From NCBI GenBank assembly GCA_016650435.1, contig JAENVT010000328.1:1-6814 (forward strand): a stretch of DNA of 6,814 nt, read 5' to 3'. A program made the position numbers and the translations under genes. Origin of the DNA: Ilumatobacteraceae bacterium. GTDB lineage: Bacteria; Actinomycetota; Acidimicrobiia; Acidimicrobiales; Ilumatobacteraceae. Position 1 is the stretch's first letter, and each line of letters opens with the position of its first letter. Shown piece by piece: positions 1 to 6,466 of the stretch. The notes under the pieces were generated by a model. That model saw only the letters and a program-made list of their open reading frames with translations. It did not search any database and was not told the origin of the DNA.

Positions 1-150
1 TCCGCTGACATTCAGCTTGACGTCGTTGGCCAGGTAGAACCGGCGCTCGGTCTCCACGGCGAAGCGGAACATGGCCGCGACGTCCTGGTATTCCTGAGCG
101 AGTTGGAGCTCGCGCTCGGCCTCGAAGTTTTCGAGATCGTCAGAGCTCAA
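1..150 (-). CDS. DUF2469 family protein, N-terminal part (cut by window edge)
   Basis: The first 50 residues are visible and the gene runs off the left edge. The reading starts MSSDDLENFEAERE and continues through an acidic helical stretch to VETERRFYLANDV, which I recognise as the N-terminus of the actinobacterial DUF2469 family; its function is unknown. I chose the TTG at 148-150 because no ATG or GTG lies in frame upstream and the residues after it match where family members begin. The gene starts 36 nt after the rplS stop on the same strand with no hairpin between them, so the two are probably co-transcribed. In mycobacteria the homologue lies a few genes downstream of rplS, after lepB and rnhB; here neither of those lies between. 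The identity is from memory of the family, not from a search. Confidence 0.8.
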   Translation of the reverse strand, partial: MSSDDLENFEAERELQLAQEYQDVAAMFRFAVETERRFYLANDVKLNVSG

Positions 151-186
151 AGCGGGTGCTCGATTACACCGATGGAACGCGAACGC

Positions 187-534
187 TCAGGCGTCGCGCT
201 TTTCCTTGATCTTGGCAGCCTTGCCGACGCGGTCACGCAGGTAGTACAGCTTGGCTCGGCGGACGTCGCCACGCTTGACGACCTCGAGCTTGGCGACCGT
301 CGGGGTATGAACGGGAAAGGTGCGCTCGACACCGACGCCGTAGCTGACCTTGCGAACCGTGTAGGTCTCGGCGACGCCGCTGCCCGAGCGAGCGATGACG
401 TTGCCTTGAAAGACCTGCACACGCTCCTTGTTGCCCTCGACGACCTTGACGTGGACTTTGACCTCATCGCCACTGGCGAAGTCGGGCACGTCGGTGCGGA
501 TGTATTGGTTGTCGACAAGATCGGTGGACTTCAT
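187..534 (-). CDS. rplS: 50S ribosomal protein L19
   Basis: This 115-residue protein has the usual length and pattern of bacterial L19, a large-subunit protein at the 30S-50S interface. Visible family signatures are the early [17 protein letters not shown] strand region, the VFQGNVIAR segment, the [18 protein letters not shown] core, and the basic C-terminal [20 protein letters not shown] tail. The ATG at 532-534 is preceded by a GAGAG-like ribosome-binding sequence about 10 nt upstream. It follows trmD by 48 nt on the same strand, the normal trmD-rplS order, so both are likely on one transcript. Nothing appears truncated or unusual. Confidence 0.97.
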   Translation of the reverse strand: MKSTDLVDNQYIRTDVPDFASGDEVKVHVKVVEGNKERVQVFQGNVIARSGSGVAETYTVRKVSYGVGVERTFPVHTPTVAKLEVVKRGDVRRAKLYYLRDRVGKAAKIKEKRDA

Positions 535-561
535 GGCGCGAAAACTCTCGGATCAATTTGG

Positions 562-575
562 CTGGCTTCAGCCAG
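562..575 (-). other. Small hairpin in the trmD-rplS spacer
   Basis: A perfect inverted repeat, CTGGCT-TC-AGCCAG, sits in the 48-nt gap between trmD and rplS. A 2-nt loop is too tight, so a real hairpin would have a 5-bp stem and a 4-nt loop. There is no T-run after it. It might tune translation or mRNA stability of the L19 message, but its small size means chance is a fair explanation. Confidence 0.3.
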
Positions 576-582
576 GGAACGA

Positions 583-1317
583 TCAAGGATAGGTGACGGG
601 AGGGAACTCTTCCAACAGCCGGCGGTCAACTTCACCCAGCCCCCCGGCCGCCTCGATCAGGTCAGGCCGGTAGCGCAGGGTGCGATGCAATGCCTGCGCA
701 CGACGCCAGCGCTCGATCTTGGCGTGATCCCCGCTGCGCAGGGTTTCGGGCACCGTCCAGCCCCGAAACTCGGCCGGGCGTGTGTACTGAGGCTCCTCGA
801 GCAGTCCCGACGCCCCGAAGCTCTCGGTGATAGGGCTGGCGTCATTGCCCATCGCTCCCGGTAGGAGACGCACCACAGCCTCGATCACCAGGCACGCGGC
901 GACTTCTCCCCCGCCCAGCACGACATCGCCAATGCTCAGTTCGCCGTCGACGAGGTGCTCGCGGACACGATGATCCACGCCCTCGTAGCGGCCGCACAAC
1001 AGGCTGAAGCCGTCCATCGCCGCCAGTTCCTCCGCCATCTTCTGGTCGAACCCGCGGCCGGCGGGACCCAGCAGAAACAGTGGCCGTGGGGGATCGGCGG
1101 CCTCGACCGAGGCGAAGATCGGCTCGGCCTTCATCACCATTCCTGCGCCGCCACCGAACGGAGCGTCGTCGACCGTGCGATGCAGATCGGTGGTGTGTTC
1201 GCGCAGGTCGTGGGTTCGCAGATCGAGCAACTCGTTGGCACGGGCCCTCCCAAGCAGACCCTCGGTACAGAACGTGTCGACAAGTGCCGGGAATATGGTG
1301 AACACGTCGATCTGCAC
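583..1317 (-). CDS. trmD: tRNA (guanine37-N1)-methyltransferase
   Basis: TrmD uses S-adenosylmethionine to methylate N1 of G37 next to the tRNA anticodon, preventing +1 frameshifts. The 244-residue reading has the SPOUT trefoil-knot hallmarks: FGGGAGM at 54-60, [10 protein letters not shown] near 106-115, [11 protein letters not shown] near 128-138, the catalytic-type Arg150 in RLLPG, YTRP at 178-181 and the C-terminal [12 protein letters not shown] segment. I set the start at the GTG at 1315-1317, which gives the canonical [11 protein letters not shown]-terminus; the open frame continues 68 codons further, but that part is antisense to the DUF952 gene and resembles no TrmD. No clear ribosome-binding site is visible. 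One oddity: the residue aligned with E. coli catalytic Asp169 is Glu165. rplS follows 48 nt downstream, but rimM, normally just upstream, is about 5.4 kb away. Confidence 0.95.
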   Translation of the reverse strand: MQIDVFTIFPALVDTFCTEGLLGRARANELLDLRTHDLREHTTDLHRTVDDAPFGGGAGMVMKAEPIFASVEAADPPRPLFLLGPAGRGFDQKMAEELAAMDGFSLLCGRYEGVDHRVREHLVDGELSIGDVVLGGGEVAACLVIEAVVRLLPGAMGNDASPITESFGASGLLEEPQYTRPAEFRGWTVPETLRSGDHAKIERWRRAQALHRTLRYRPDLIEAAGGLGEVDRRLLEEFPPVTYP

Positions 1318-1338
1318 GGTGTGCAAGCCTACGAGGCG

Positions 1339-1671
1339 ATGATCTTTCACATCACCGATACCGCTACGTGGGCGGACTCTCAGCGCCGGGGCAAGCACAC
1401 CGGCTCGACGCGTGGCATCGACTTGGCTGAAGAGGGCTACATCCATTGCAGTACCACCGAGCAATTGCCCGGCGTCATCGATCGGTTCTATGCCGATGCA
1501 ACGGACCTTCTCCTGCTGCACATCGATGAGGAAAAGCTGACGTCACCCCTCGTCTACGAACAGCTGCCCGGAGCACCCGGCACGTTCCCTCACATCTACG
1601 GTCCTATCAACCTTGACGCCGTGGTCACCGCCGAACCGATAGACGACGCCCCACCGCCGTCCAACGACTAA
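1339..1671 (+). CDS. DUF952 family protein
   Basis: This 110-residue protein matches the DUF952 pattern from end to end: MIFHIT at the start, a Trp in the first helix (W11), the GYIHCST motif at 33-39, a DLLLLHID strand at 57-63, and [14 protein letters not shown] at 83-96. The conserved H4, H36, C37 and H85 could form the functional surface. The biochemical role is unknown; I recall the family being grouped with ADP-ribosyltransferase-like folds, but with low certainty. The ATG at 1339 fits the family N-terminus. An in-frame GTG at 1321 would add six residues but would nearly touch the trmD start. The proline-rich tail PPPSND is probably disordered. The gene is divergent from trmD with 21 nt between start codons, so each promoter must reach into the neighbouring gene or the message must be nearly leaderless. 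Confidence 0.9.
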   Translation: MIFHITDTATWADSQRRGKHTGSTRGIDLAEEGYIHCSTTEQLPGVIDRFYADATDLLLLHIDEEKLTSPLVYEQLPGAPGTFPHIYGPINLDAVVTAEPIDDAPPPSND

Positions 1672-1696
1672 CAAACCGAGTGTTTCCGGCCCGTTG

Positions 1697-1748
1697 CCGG
1701 GTCAAGTCACGAAATATCCGGCGCCACCGGATATTTCGCGCCTGGCCT
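1697..1748 (+). repeat. Left terminal inverted repeat with internal palindrome
   Basis: The outer part CAAGTCACGAAATATCCGGC (1703-1722) is exactly the reverse complement of 2731-2750. Inside the repeat, CGAAATATCCGG (1710-1721) and CCGGATATTTCG (1727-1738) form a perfect 12-bp stem around a 5-nt loop. Similarity to the right end resumes after the loop and runs on through CCTGG at 1741-1745. By hand alignment about 42 of 50 positions agree, with one 2-nt gap. It starts 25 nt after the DUF952 stop and ends 45 nt before the nuclease-like gene, so it could also serve as operator or terminator. Confidence 0.85.
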
Positions 1749-1793
1749 CGATCAGTGAGACTCGCGGTGAGATCGCGGCGCGACGATCCGGCC

Positions 1794-2705
1794 ATGGAGG
1801 ACCGATTTACCGCACTCGCGGCAGCTGCCGCCGATCGCCACGGCGTGTTCACCACTGCGATGGCTCAACGTTTCGGGGTGTCGGACCGGCTGAGGAACGA
1901 ATGGCTCGCGCTTGGTTGGATCAATCGACTCGGCACGCACACATTCCAATTCGCCGGCAGTCCTGGCACATGGTTGATGAAACTGGCCTCGGCGATCGGC
2001 GACGTGGGCGCCACTGGCGCAGTGTCTGGACGATCGGGTGGGGCGCTGCTCCGCCTCGACGGGTTTGTTCCCGGACCGGTCGAGATCTTGGTACCGAGAT
2101 CGAGTCGCAACCGCGGACATGGCTTCGTGACCCGATCGAGCTCCCGGCCATTGCTTCGCGGTGATGTCGTGACCATTGAGGGCATCCGCTGCGTGTCTGC
2201 AGAACGGCTGATCCTTGACTCGCTGCTGTTTCGATTCACGCCAGACGAGATCTACAACGCCATCGACTCGGGAATACGGATGCGGCTCGTCAGCGAGAAA
2301 CGGCTACGCCGACGAATCGTCGACGACCTCCCACAGAATGCGTGGCATCGGCGCACACTCATCGACGCACTGATCGACACCGGCGGCGAAAGCACTCTCG
2401 AACGCCGCTTTTTGGCCATGGTCCGCGCAGCCGGTCTGCCCCGACCAGAGTTGCAACGCGTATACAGATCGGGCACTCGCACCGTTGCACGCATCGACGC
2501 CGAGTTCGGCCACGGACTCGTCATCGAGATCGCCGGCCACGGCACTCACGCCACACGGATTCAACGCCAGCACGACGCGCAACGCCATACCGGGCTCACC
2601 CTTCGCGGCAAACGAGTCATCACCTTCACCTACGACGACCTCTACGGTCGACCGCAATGGACACTCGCCATCCTGCGATCCGCCGGTGTCACGGCCGCCG
2701 CGTAA
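1794..2705 (+). CDS. AbiEi-type winged-helix protein with DUF559/Vsr-like nuclease domain
   Basis: This 303-residue protein has three parts. Residues about 5-55 read like an AbiEi-type winged helix (HGVFTTAMAQRFGVS, then the wing INRLGTHTFQFAG). Residues about 60-145 match the AbiEi middle region, including GAVSGRSGGALLRLDG, VEILVPRS and the GIRCVSAERLILD strand-helix. Residues about 198-296 resemble DUF559/Vsr-like endonucleases: GGESTLERRFL (E199, E203), RIDAEF (D235), VIEIAGHGTH (E245, H252), D261 and R264, then GKRVITFTYDDL. These are plausible metal-binding PD-(D/E)xK-like acids, so DNA binding plus nicking or cutting is possible; activity is unproven. I chose the ATG at 1794 because the longer frame from 1680 would translate the upstream hairpin. 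No good ribosome-binding site is seen. There is no AbiEii-type nucleotidyltransferase toxin beside it, so it is not an ordinary AbiE pair. The gene lies wholly between inverted repeats. Confidence 0.82.
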   Translation: MEDRFTALAAAAADRHGVFTTAMAQRFGVSDRLRNEWLALGWINRLGTHTFQFAGSPGTWLMKLASAIGDVGATGAVSGRSGGALLRLDGFVPGPVEILVPRSSRNRGHGFVTRSSSRPLLRGDVVTIEGIRCVSAERLILDSLLFRFTPDEIYNAIDSGIRMRLVSEKRLRRRIVDDLPQNAWHRRTLIDALIDTGGESTLERRFLAMVRAAGLPRPELQRVYRSGTRTVARIDAEFGHGLVIEIAGHGTHATRIQRQHDAQRHTGLTLRGKRVITFTYDDLYGRPQWTLAILRSAGVTAAA

Positions 2706-2754
2706 GTCCAGGTACGAAATATTCGGCACAGCCGGATATTTCGTGACTTGCCGG
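2703..2754 (-). repeat. Right terminal inverted repeat with internal palindrome
   Basis: This is the reverse-complement partner of the left repeat. Its own palindrome pairs ACGAAATATTCGGC (2714-2727) with GCCGGATATTTCGT (2731-2744): 14 pairs including one T-G wobble, around the 3-nt loop ACA. The loops of the two ends differ while the stem arms are kept, as expected if the folded form matters. The TAA stop of the upstream gene lies at its inner edge, so it could also act as that gene's terminator hairpin, though no T-run follows. Confidence 0.85.
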
Positions 2755-2770
2755 CGGAAGACCGGACGGC

Positions 2771-2816
2771 AAAAGAAGGCCGGCTCCCGACCGTCAAGCG
2801 ATCGGGAGCCGGCCTT
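2771..2816 (-). terminator. Intrinsic terminator of the surface-protein gene
   Basis: A perfect 15-bp stem, AAGGCCGGCTCCCGA (2776-2790) with TCGGGAGCCGGCCTT (2802-2816), encloses an 11-nt loop. Read on the minus strand the stem is followed by a T-rich run (CTTTT, 2771-2775). It lies 41 nt beyond the surface-protein stop codon and between two convergent genes. The T-run is on the minus-strand side only, so this orientation is favoured, though it may also stop plus-strand readthrough. Confidence 0.92.
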
Positions 2817-2857
2817 CCGTGCAGATTAGCTACTTCGTTCTCAGTGCTGCCGGTGGA

Positions 2858-5800
2858 TCAGCGCACACCAATCCGGCGGCGACGGCCGATCAGCAACATG
2901 GCGCCGCCGATCAGCACTGCACCAAAGCCGAGTGTCAGCATCTGCTGGATGTGGGCTGCACCTGTGCGAGGCAGCTGAACGATCGGGTCGGACGCCGCGG
3001 TCGGCACTGGCGGCGAACTGAGCACTTGTGGCTTTGCAACCGGAACGCCTACCTGAGCCGAGAGATCGCAGACCGTACCGGCCATGACCGGGGTGCAGCT
3101 CAGCTCGGGGCCGTCGGTGCCACTGCCGGTGATGACGGTACCGACGGTGAAAGCGCCATGAATCATGGCCTGGTTGACGATCGTGCTGCCGGCCACTGCG
3201 GTTGCGTCGACATCGACGACCACGGTGATGACTGCGGAAACCGCGCCCGAAGCCAGCGCGTCGGTCATGGTGCAGCTGAACAACTGCGGACGAGTTGCCT
3301 CGACCAGCGAACACGTTCCTGCGTTGCCGGCAACCGACGCCGACACCAGCGACACCATCTGTGGCAAGCGATCGCTGACAACGACGGGATTAAGGGTGAG
3401 ACCACCCGTGTTCGTCCCCTGCAGGGTGTAGGTGATCTGTCCACCCGGCACAACCGAGGTGTTCGACGTCGTCTTGGTGATCTGCACCGACGCATAGCCG
3501 TTGGTGACAACCACGGCAACCGTTTCGCCAAGATGACCGGAAAGGGTCAGTTGGTCAGGGCTGATCGTGGTGGTGCTAGCAGAACCCTTGTTGATCTCGT
3601 CGATCTTGTAGTCGACGCCGGCCGGGTCGAGGGTCGAAGGCAGATTGATCGTCTTCGTCTCGCCGGCATTGATGTCGAATGTGAGATCAGGAACGTAGGT
3701 GCCATTGACGAGTCGGGACACCTGGACGGTGTACGTCTCGCCGGCGGTGGGCTGGCCGTTCAATTCCTTCGTGACGGTCACGGATCGCTGGCACGTCGTC
3801 TCGGTGGCCGACGCTTGGGCAATCGTCTCGCCGTTGTGCAACAGCACCAACGGAGCGGTCGCTGACTGAATGGCCACCGTCTGGTTTGCGGGGACGGAAG
3901 CCGTGCCGCCACCGTTGAACGTGACAGTGATGTCGGTGCTCTCGGTGTTCGTCACGTTGAACCAGAAACCCGTGATCGCACCGTTGATGTCGACCGAGTT
4001 GCAGACCGCAGTGACCGCGAAGGTCGGATTGCAATCGGACTGGACGACGATGTTGTTCTGAGGAACACCGTTGATGGCGAGCGTGATGGTGTTGGGACCA
4101 TCAGGCAGATTGGTGATGACCACCGGCAGCGACTCACCGGGGTGCAGCACGTAGTCAGTGCCGTTGACGGTGAAGGTGACATCGAGATCGTCGCCTGGGT
4201 TGCCGATGGTCACCGTCACGGTGTCGTCGAAGTTGGCGGCGCAGACCTCTGAGAAGCTGTACGTGGGTGCCAGATCGCAATGCGTCGTGGTGATGAACGA
4301 CAGGTCGCGACCACCGGCGGAAACGGCAATCGTGGTCGGCCCATCGAGCAGTCCCGAGATCACGACAGGAGTTGTCGTGTTCGGCAGCACCGAGTAGGTG
4401 ACACCTTGCACCGTGAAGACGACCGGCAGCTCGCCACCGGTTGCGATCAACGTGATCGTGACCTGACCGTCGTTGTCGACGCAGGTCGGAACCGTCGAGA
4501 TCGTTCCGGTTCCGGCGTGATCGCAGGCGACAGTGATCGCGTCGAGACCCAGCCGAGTCTGGCCGACGAACACGTCGATGGTGTGCGGACCATCGGTGAG
4601 CGGGCCGACCGTGACCGGCGTCGAGCTCTTCGGCGGAACCGTCGTTGGCACCCCGTTGACGGTGAACGTGACAGCGACGTCATCGCCGTTGTTGTTCAAG
4701 GTGACGATGACTTGGCCATCGGACACCCCGTTGGCGGCTTCGACGCACCGCTGCGTCGAGCTGACCGTGGGAGCCAGATCGCAGGCGATCGTGACCGGCT
4801 TGGAGAAGTCGGTCGCGCCCTGCGTGATGTGGATGATCTGTGCGCCGTCGAGAATGCCGGAGACCGTGACCGGCAGGGTCGAGTTGGCGGGCACGCTGTA
4901 GTTGGTGCCCTCCACCGTGAAGACGAGTGGCAACTGGCCACCGATGTTCTTCAGGGTGACGATGACCTGTCCGTCTTCGTTGGCGCAGGTCTGCGAGATC
5001 TCAACAGCAGGCTGCCCCGGTCGATCGCAATCGACGGTGATGTCGAAACTCTTGGCGACACCGTTGACCGAAAGTGCGATCGTGTGGAGGCCGTCGGTCA
5101 GGGCACCGATGGTCACCGTCTGGCTGATGCCTGGGGCGAGGGTATATGTCACGCCGTTGAGCACGAAGGTTGCGTTGACGTCGTCGCCGTCGTTCTTCAT
5201 CGTGACCGAGACGCTGCCATCGCCATTTACACAGGTTTCGGTGTGGCTGTAGGTCGGCGCAAGGTCGCACTTCGTGGTGAAGGTCTGCGTCAGCGTCTGG
5301 CCGTCGGCGGTGATCACGATGGAGTGAGGTCCATCGCTGAAGCCGGTGAAGGGAATGGTGACCGTGGCACCGATGCCGACCGGCACGTCGGAGACGACGT
5401 TCGTGAACGGGTTGGTGACATGGAAGACAACTGCCTCAGTGCCCGTGTTCTTGAGTGTGATCGTGACGGAGCCGTCGTGAGTCGTGTTGTCGCACACCGA
5501 GGTGGCCGAGGCTGTTGGGATCGGATGGTCGCAGTCGACGGTGAAGCTGACGCTGAGATCTGTCGTTCCGACCTTGATGGTGACCGTGTAGGACCCGTCG
5601 GCGAAGCCGCTGAAGGTGCGGGTTGTGGACGAGTCGCCGGCGACCGTGACGTGCTCGACTGCGGCGGTCGACGGGTTGGTGACATCGAAGACGACCGACT
5701 TTCCGCCGGTGTTGGTGAGCGTGATCACGACCTGTCCGTCTCCGTTGACGCAGCTTGCGACTTTGCTGACCGAAGGAATAGCCGAGTCGCAATCGACGGT

Positions 5801-6466
5801 GAATGTCTGGCTGAAATCGGCGGTACCAACAAGAATCTTGACAATGTGTGAACCATCCGAAAGGCCGCTGAACGTCACGGGTGTGCTGCCGCCCGTAGCG
5901 ACCGAGTAATTGGTGAATATCACCGTCTGATCGGGGTTGTAGACCTTGAATATGACGGCCGACGCGAATTGTCCTGCGTTGTTTGTCAACGTGAGAACAA
6001 CGTTGCCATCACCGTGACCGGCCGAGGTGTTGACGCACGAAACCGCCTTGGCGACGCCGGGCTGGCCGGCGCAGTTGACCGGCTTGGTGATGGTTGTAGA
6101 GCTACCGACCGGCGAGACCACGCCGTTGGCCCATGTGGCGATCGGCTGTGACGAGATGGTGATGCTCGTGGTATTCGCCGGCCATGGAAAAGTGCCCGAG
6201 AACTGGTAGTTGTTGGCAGCGTTGAACGCGCCATGCTGAATGGTGGTGGTGGTCGTGCCAATCGTCTTGGTCACCAGAATGTCGCTGTTGGTCCCCTCGA
6301 GACCGGTCGACCAGGAGGTAGCGGTCCACGTCACGGTGCCGCTACAGGCCACCGATGCCGTGATGTTCGAGTGGTGCGCGCTGGCGATGCCCGCGAACGT
6401 GGGGACCACGACGACCACGCCGAGTAGAACCAATACCGCCGTAAAAATCCGCCGCAACTGTCGCAT
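2858..6466 (-). CDS. Sortase-anchored multidomain surface protein (Ig-like repeats, DUF5979-like, DUF11-like, LPRTG)
   Basis: A 1202-residue secreted wall protein, probably a long adhesive or structural stalk. In order: signal peptide 1-30; an N-terminal domain 31-137; nine related Ig-like repeats 138-893; a DUF5979-like domain 894-991 (VTVTKELNG, then INAGETKTINLPS); a DUF11-like domain from 992 to about 1127 (VQITKTTSN, YTLQGTNTGG, VVSDRLP); a proline-rich spacer; LPRTG at 1165-1169, a hydrophobic segment about 1175-1194 and an RRRR tail. The N-terminal domain and each repeat hold exactly two cysteines, consistent with ten intradomain disulfides; four more lie in and just after the DUF11-like part. 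I chose the ATG at 6464-6466 because the signal peptide starts there with MRQLRRIF; ATG 6515-6517 and TTG 6560-6562 would add 17 or 32 residues before it. No strong ribosome-binding site precedes it. No sortase gene lies in the window. Ligand and exact role are unknown. Confidence 0.93.
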   Translation of the reverse strand: MRQLRRIFTAVLVLLGVVVVVPTFAGIASAHHSNITASVACSGTVTWTATSWSTGLEGTNSDILVTKTIGTTTTTIQHGAFNAANNYQFSGTFPWPANTTSITISSQPIATWANGVVSPVGSSTTITKPVNCAGQPGVAKAVSCVNTSAGHGDGNVVLTLTNNAGQFASAVIFKVYNPDQTVIFTNYSVATGGSTPVTFSGLSDGSHIVKILVGTADFSQTFTVDCDSAIPSVSKVASCVNGDGQVVITLTNTGGKSVVFDVTNPSTAAVEHVTVAGDSSTTRTFSGFADGSYTVTIKVGTTDLSVSFTVDCDHPIPTASATSVCDNTTHDGSVTITLKNTGTEAVVFHVTNPFTNVVSDVPVGIGATVTIPFTGFSDGPHSIVITADGQTLTQTFTTKCDLAPTYSHTETCVNGDGSVSVTMKNDGDDVNATFVLNGVTYTLAPGISQTVTIGALTDGLHTIALSVNGVAKSFDITVDCDRPGQPAVEISQTCANEDGQVIVTLKNIGGQLPLVFTVEGTNYSVPANSTLPVTVSGILDGAQIIHITQGATDFSKPVTIACDLAPTVSSTQRCVEAANGVSDGQVIVTLNNNGDDVAVTFTVNGVPTTVPPKSSTPVTVGPLTDGPHTIDVFVGQTRLGLDAITVACDHAGTGTISTVPTCVDNDGQVTITLIATGGELPVVFTVQGVTYSVLPNTTTPVVISGLLDGPTTIAVSAGGRDLSFITTTHCDLAPTYSFSEVCAANFDDTVTVTIGNPGDDLDVTFTVNGTDYVLHPGESLPVVITNLPDGPNTITLAINGVPQNNIVVQSDCNPTFAVTAVCNSVDINGAITGFWFNVTNTESTDITVTFNGGGTASVPANQTVAIQSATAPLVLLHNGETIAQASATETTCQRSVTVTKELNGQPTAGETYTVQVSRLVNGTYVPDLTFDINAGETKTINLPSTLDPAGVDYKIDEINKGSASTTTISPDQLTLSGHLGETVAVVVTNGYASVQITKTTSNTSVVPGGQITYTLQGTNTGGLTLNPVVVSDRLPQMVSLVSASVAGNAGTCSLVEATRPQLFSCTMTDALASGAVSAVITVVVDVDATAVAGSTIVNQAMIHGAFTVGTVITGSGTDGPELSCTPVMAGTVCDLSAQVGVPVAKPQVLSSPPVPTAASDPIVQLPRTGAAHIQQMLTLGFGAVLIGGAMLLIGRRRRIGVR
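2861..2974 (-). other. LPxTG cell-wall sorting signal
   Basis: The C-terminus has the three-part sortase signal: LPRTG encoded at 2960-2974, a hydrophobic membrane segment, and a positive tail (RRRRIGVR). Sortase would cleave between Thr and Gly and link the protein to peptidoglycan, which implies a thick Gram-positive-type wall in the host. Confidence 0.95.
3788..6055 (-). repeat. Nine tandem Ig-like repeats (protein level) with alternating A/B types
   Basis: Repeats of 79-94 residues lie at 5774-6055, 5516-5773, 5255-5515, 5009-5254, 4769-5008, 4505-4768, 4265-4504, 4025-4264 and 3788-4024 (repeats 1 to 9). Each opens with a Cys strand followed by V-x-L/V-T-L and ends in a Cys, usually as CD. 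Repeats 1-8 carry a DG motif before a TI-type strand. Repeats 4, 6 and 8 share GDD plus TF-V-x-NG; repeats 5 and 7 share GG-x-LP-VFTV-x-G and YSV, and both end CDLAP. Repeats 2 and 3 form another similar pair (VVF-x-VTNP). Repeat 9 is divergent and lacks the DG motif. The DNA copies are clearly diverged, so these are old duplications. Confidence 0.9.
6377..6466 (-). other. Signal peptide of the surface protein
   Basis: Residues 1-30 have a basic start (MRQLRR), a strongly hydrophobic core with a run of valines (LVLLGVVVVVP), and a small-residue AxA-type site, ASA, before HHSN. This predicts Sec export and cleavage by signal peptidase I, leaving His-His at the mature N-terminus. The RRIF sequence is only loosely Tat-like, and the core is more hydrophobic than usual Tat signals. 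Confidence 0.88.

Larger units (their letters stand above)
1697..2754. mobile_element. Candidate cassette: one wHTH/nuclease gene between hairpin-bearing inverted repeats
   Basis: About 1.06 kb bounded by imperfect terminal inverted repeats of about 50 bp encloses a single gene whose stop codon touches the inner edge of the right repeat. No transposase of a known type is present. The bases just outside and overlapping the tips (TTGCCGG at 1694-1700 and again at 2748-2754) form a 7-bp direct repeat that could be a target duplication, but its last four bases are self-complementary and it overlaps the repeats, so this is weak. Mobility is inference; the repeats themselves are seen. The alternative is a stationary gene flanked by palindromic operators or bidirectional terminators. 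Confidence 0.45.

Noticed and set aside
103..864. Plus-strand open frame spanning rplS and the end of trmD
   Set aside because: It is the complement of two confidently identified genes, with no protein-like motif.
1318..1521. 68-codon N-terminal extension of trmD
   Set aside because: The extension is antisense to the DUF952 coding sequence and has no TrmD similarity; the canonical N-terminus starts at the GTG at 1317.
1680..1793. 38-codon upstream extension of the nuclease-like gene
   Set aside because: It would translate the left inverted repeat and is Arg-rich without domain similarity; the AbiEi-type fold starts at the ATG at 1794.
1694..2754. TTGCCGG direct repeat as a target-site duplication
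   Set aside because: It overlaps the inverted repeats, and CCGG is self-complementary, so the match could come from the repeats themselves. Kept only as a remark, not as a feature.
2819..3865. Plus-strand open frame of 348 codons
   Set aside because: It is antisense to the DUF5979-like, DUF11-like and LPRTG region, has no recognisable domains, and starts just past the terminator stem.
4280..5851. Long plus-strand open frame of 523 codons
   Set aside because: It is antisense to the surface protein's repeats. It is rich in D, G and R with no domain pattern, as expected from the complement of GC-rich Thr/Val/Asp codons.
3788..6055. CRISPR array or DNA tandem repeat
   Set aside because: Periodicity is about 240 bp at the protein level with diverged DNA; there are no short identical repeats with unique spacers.
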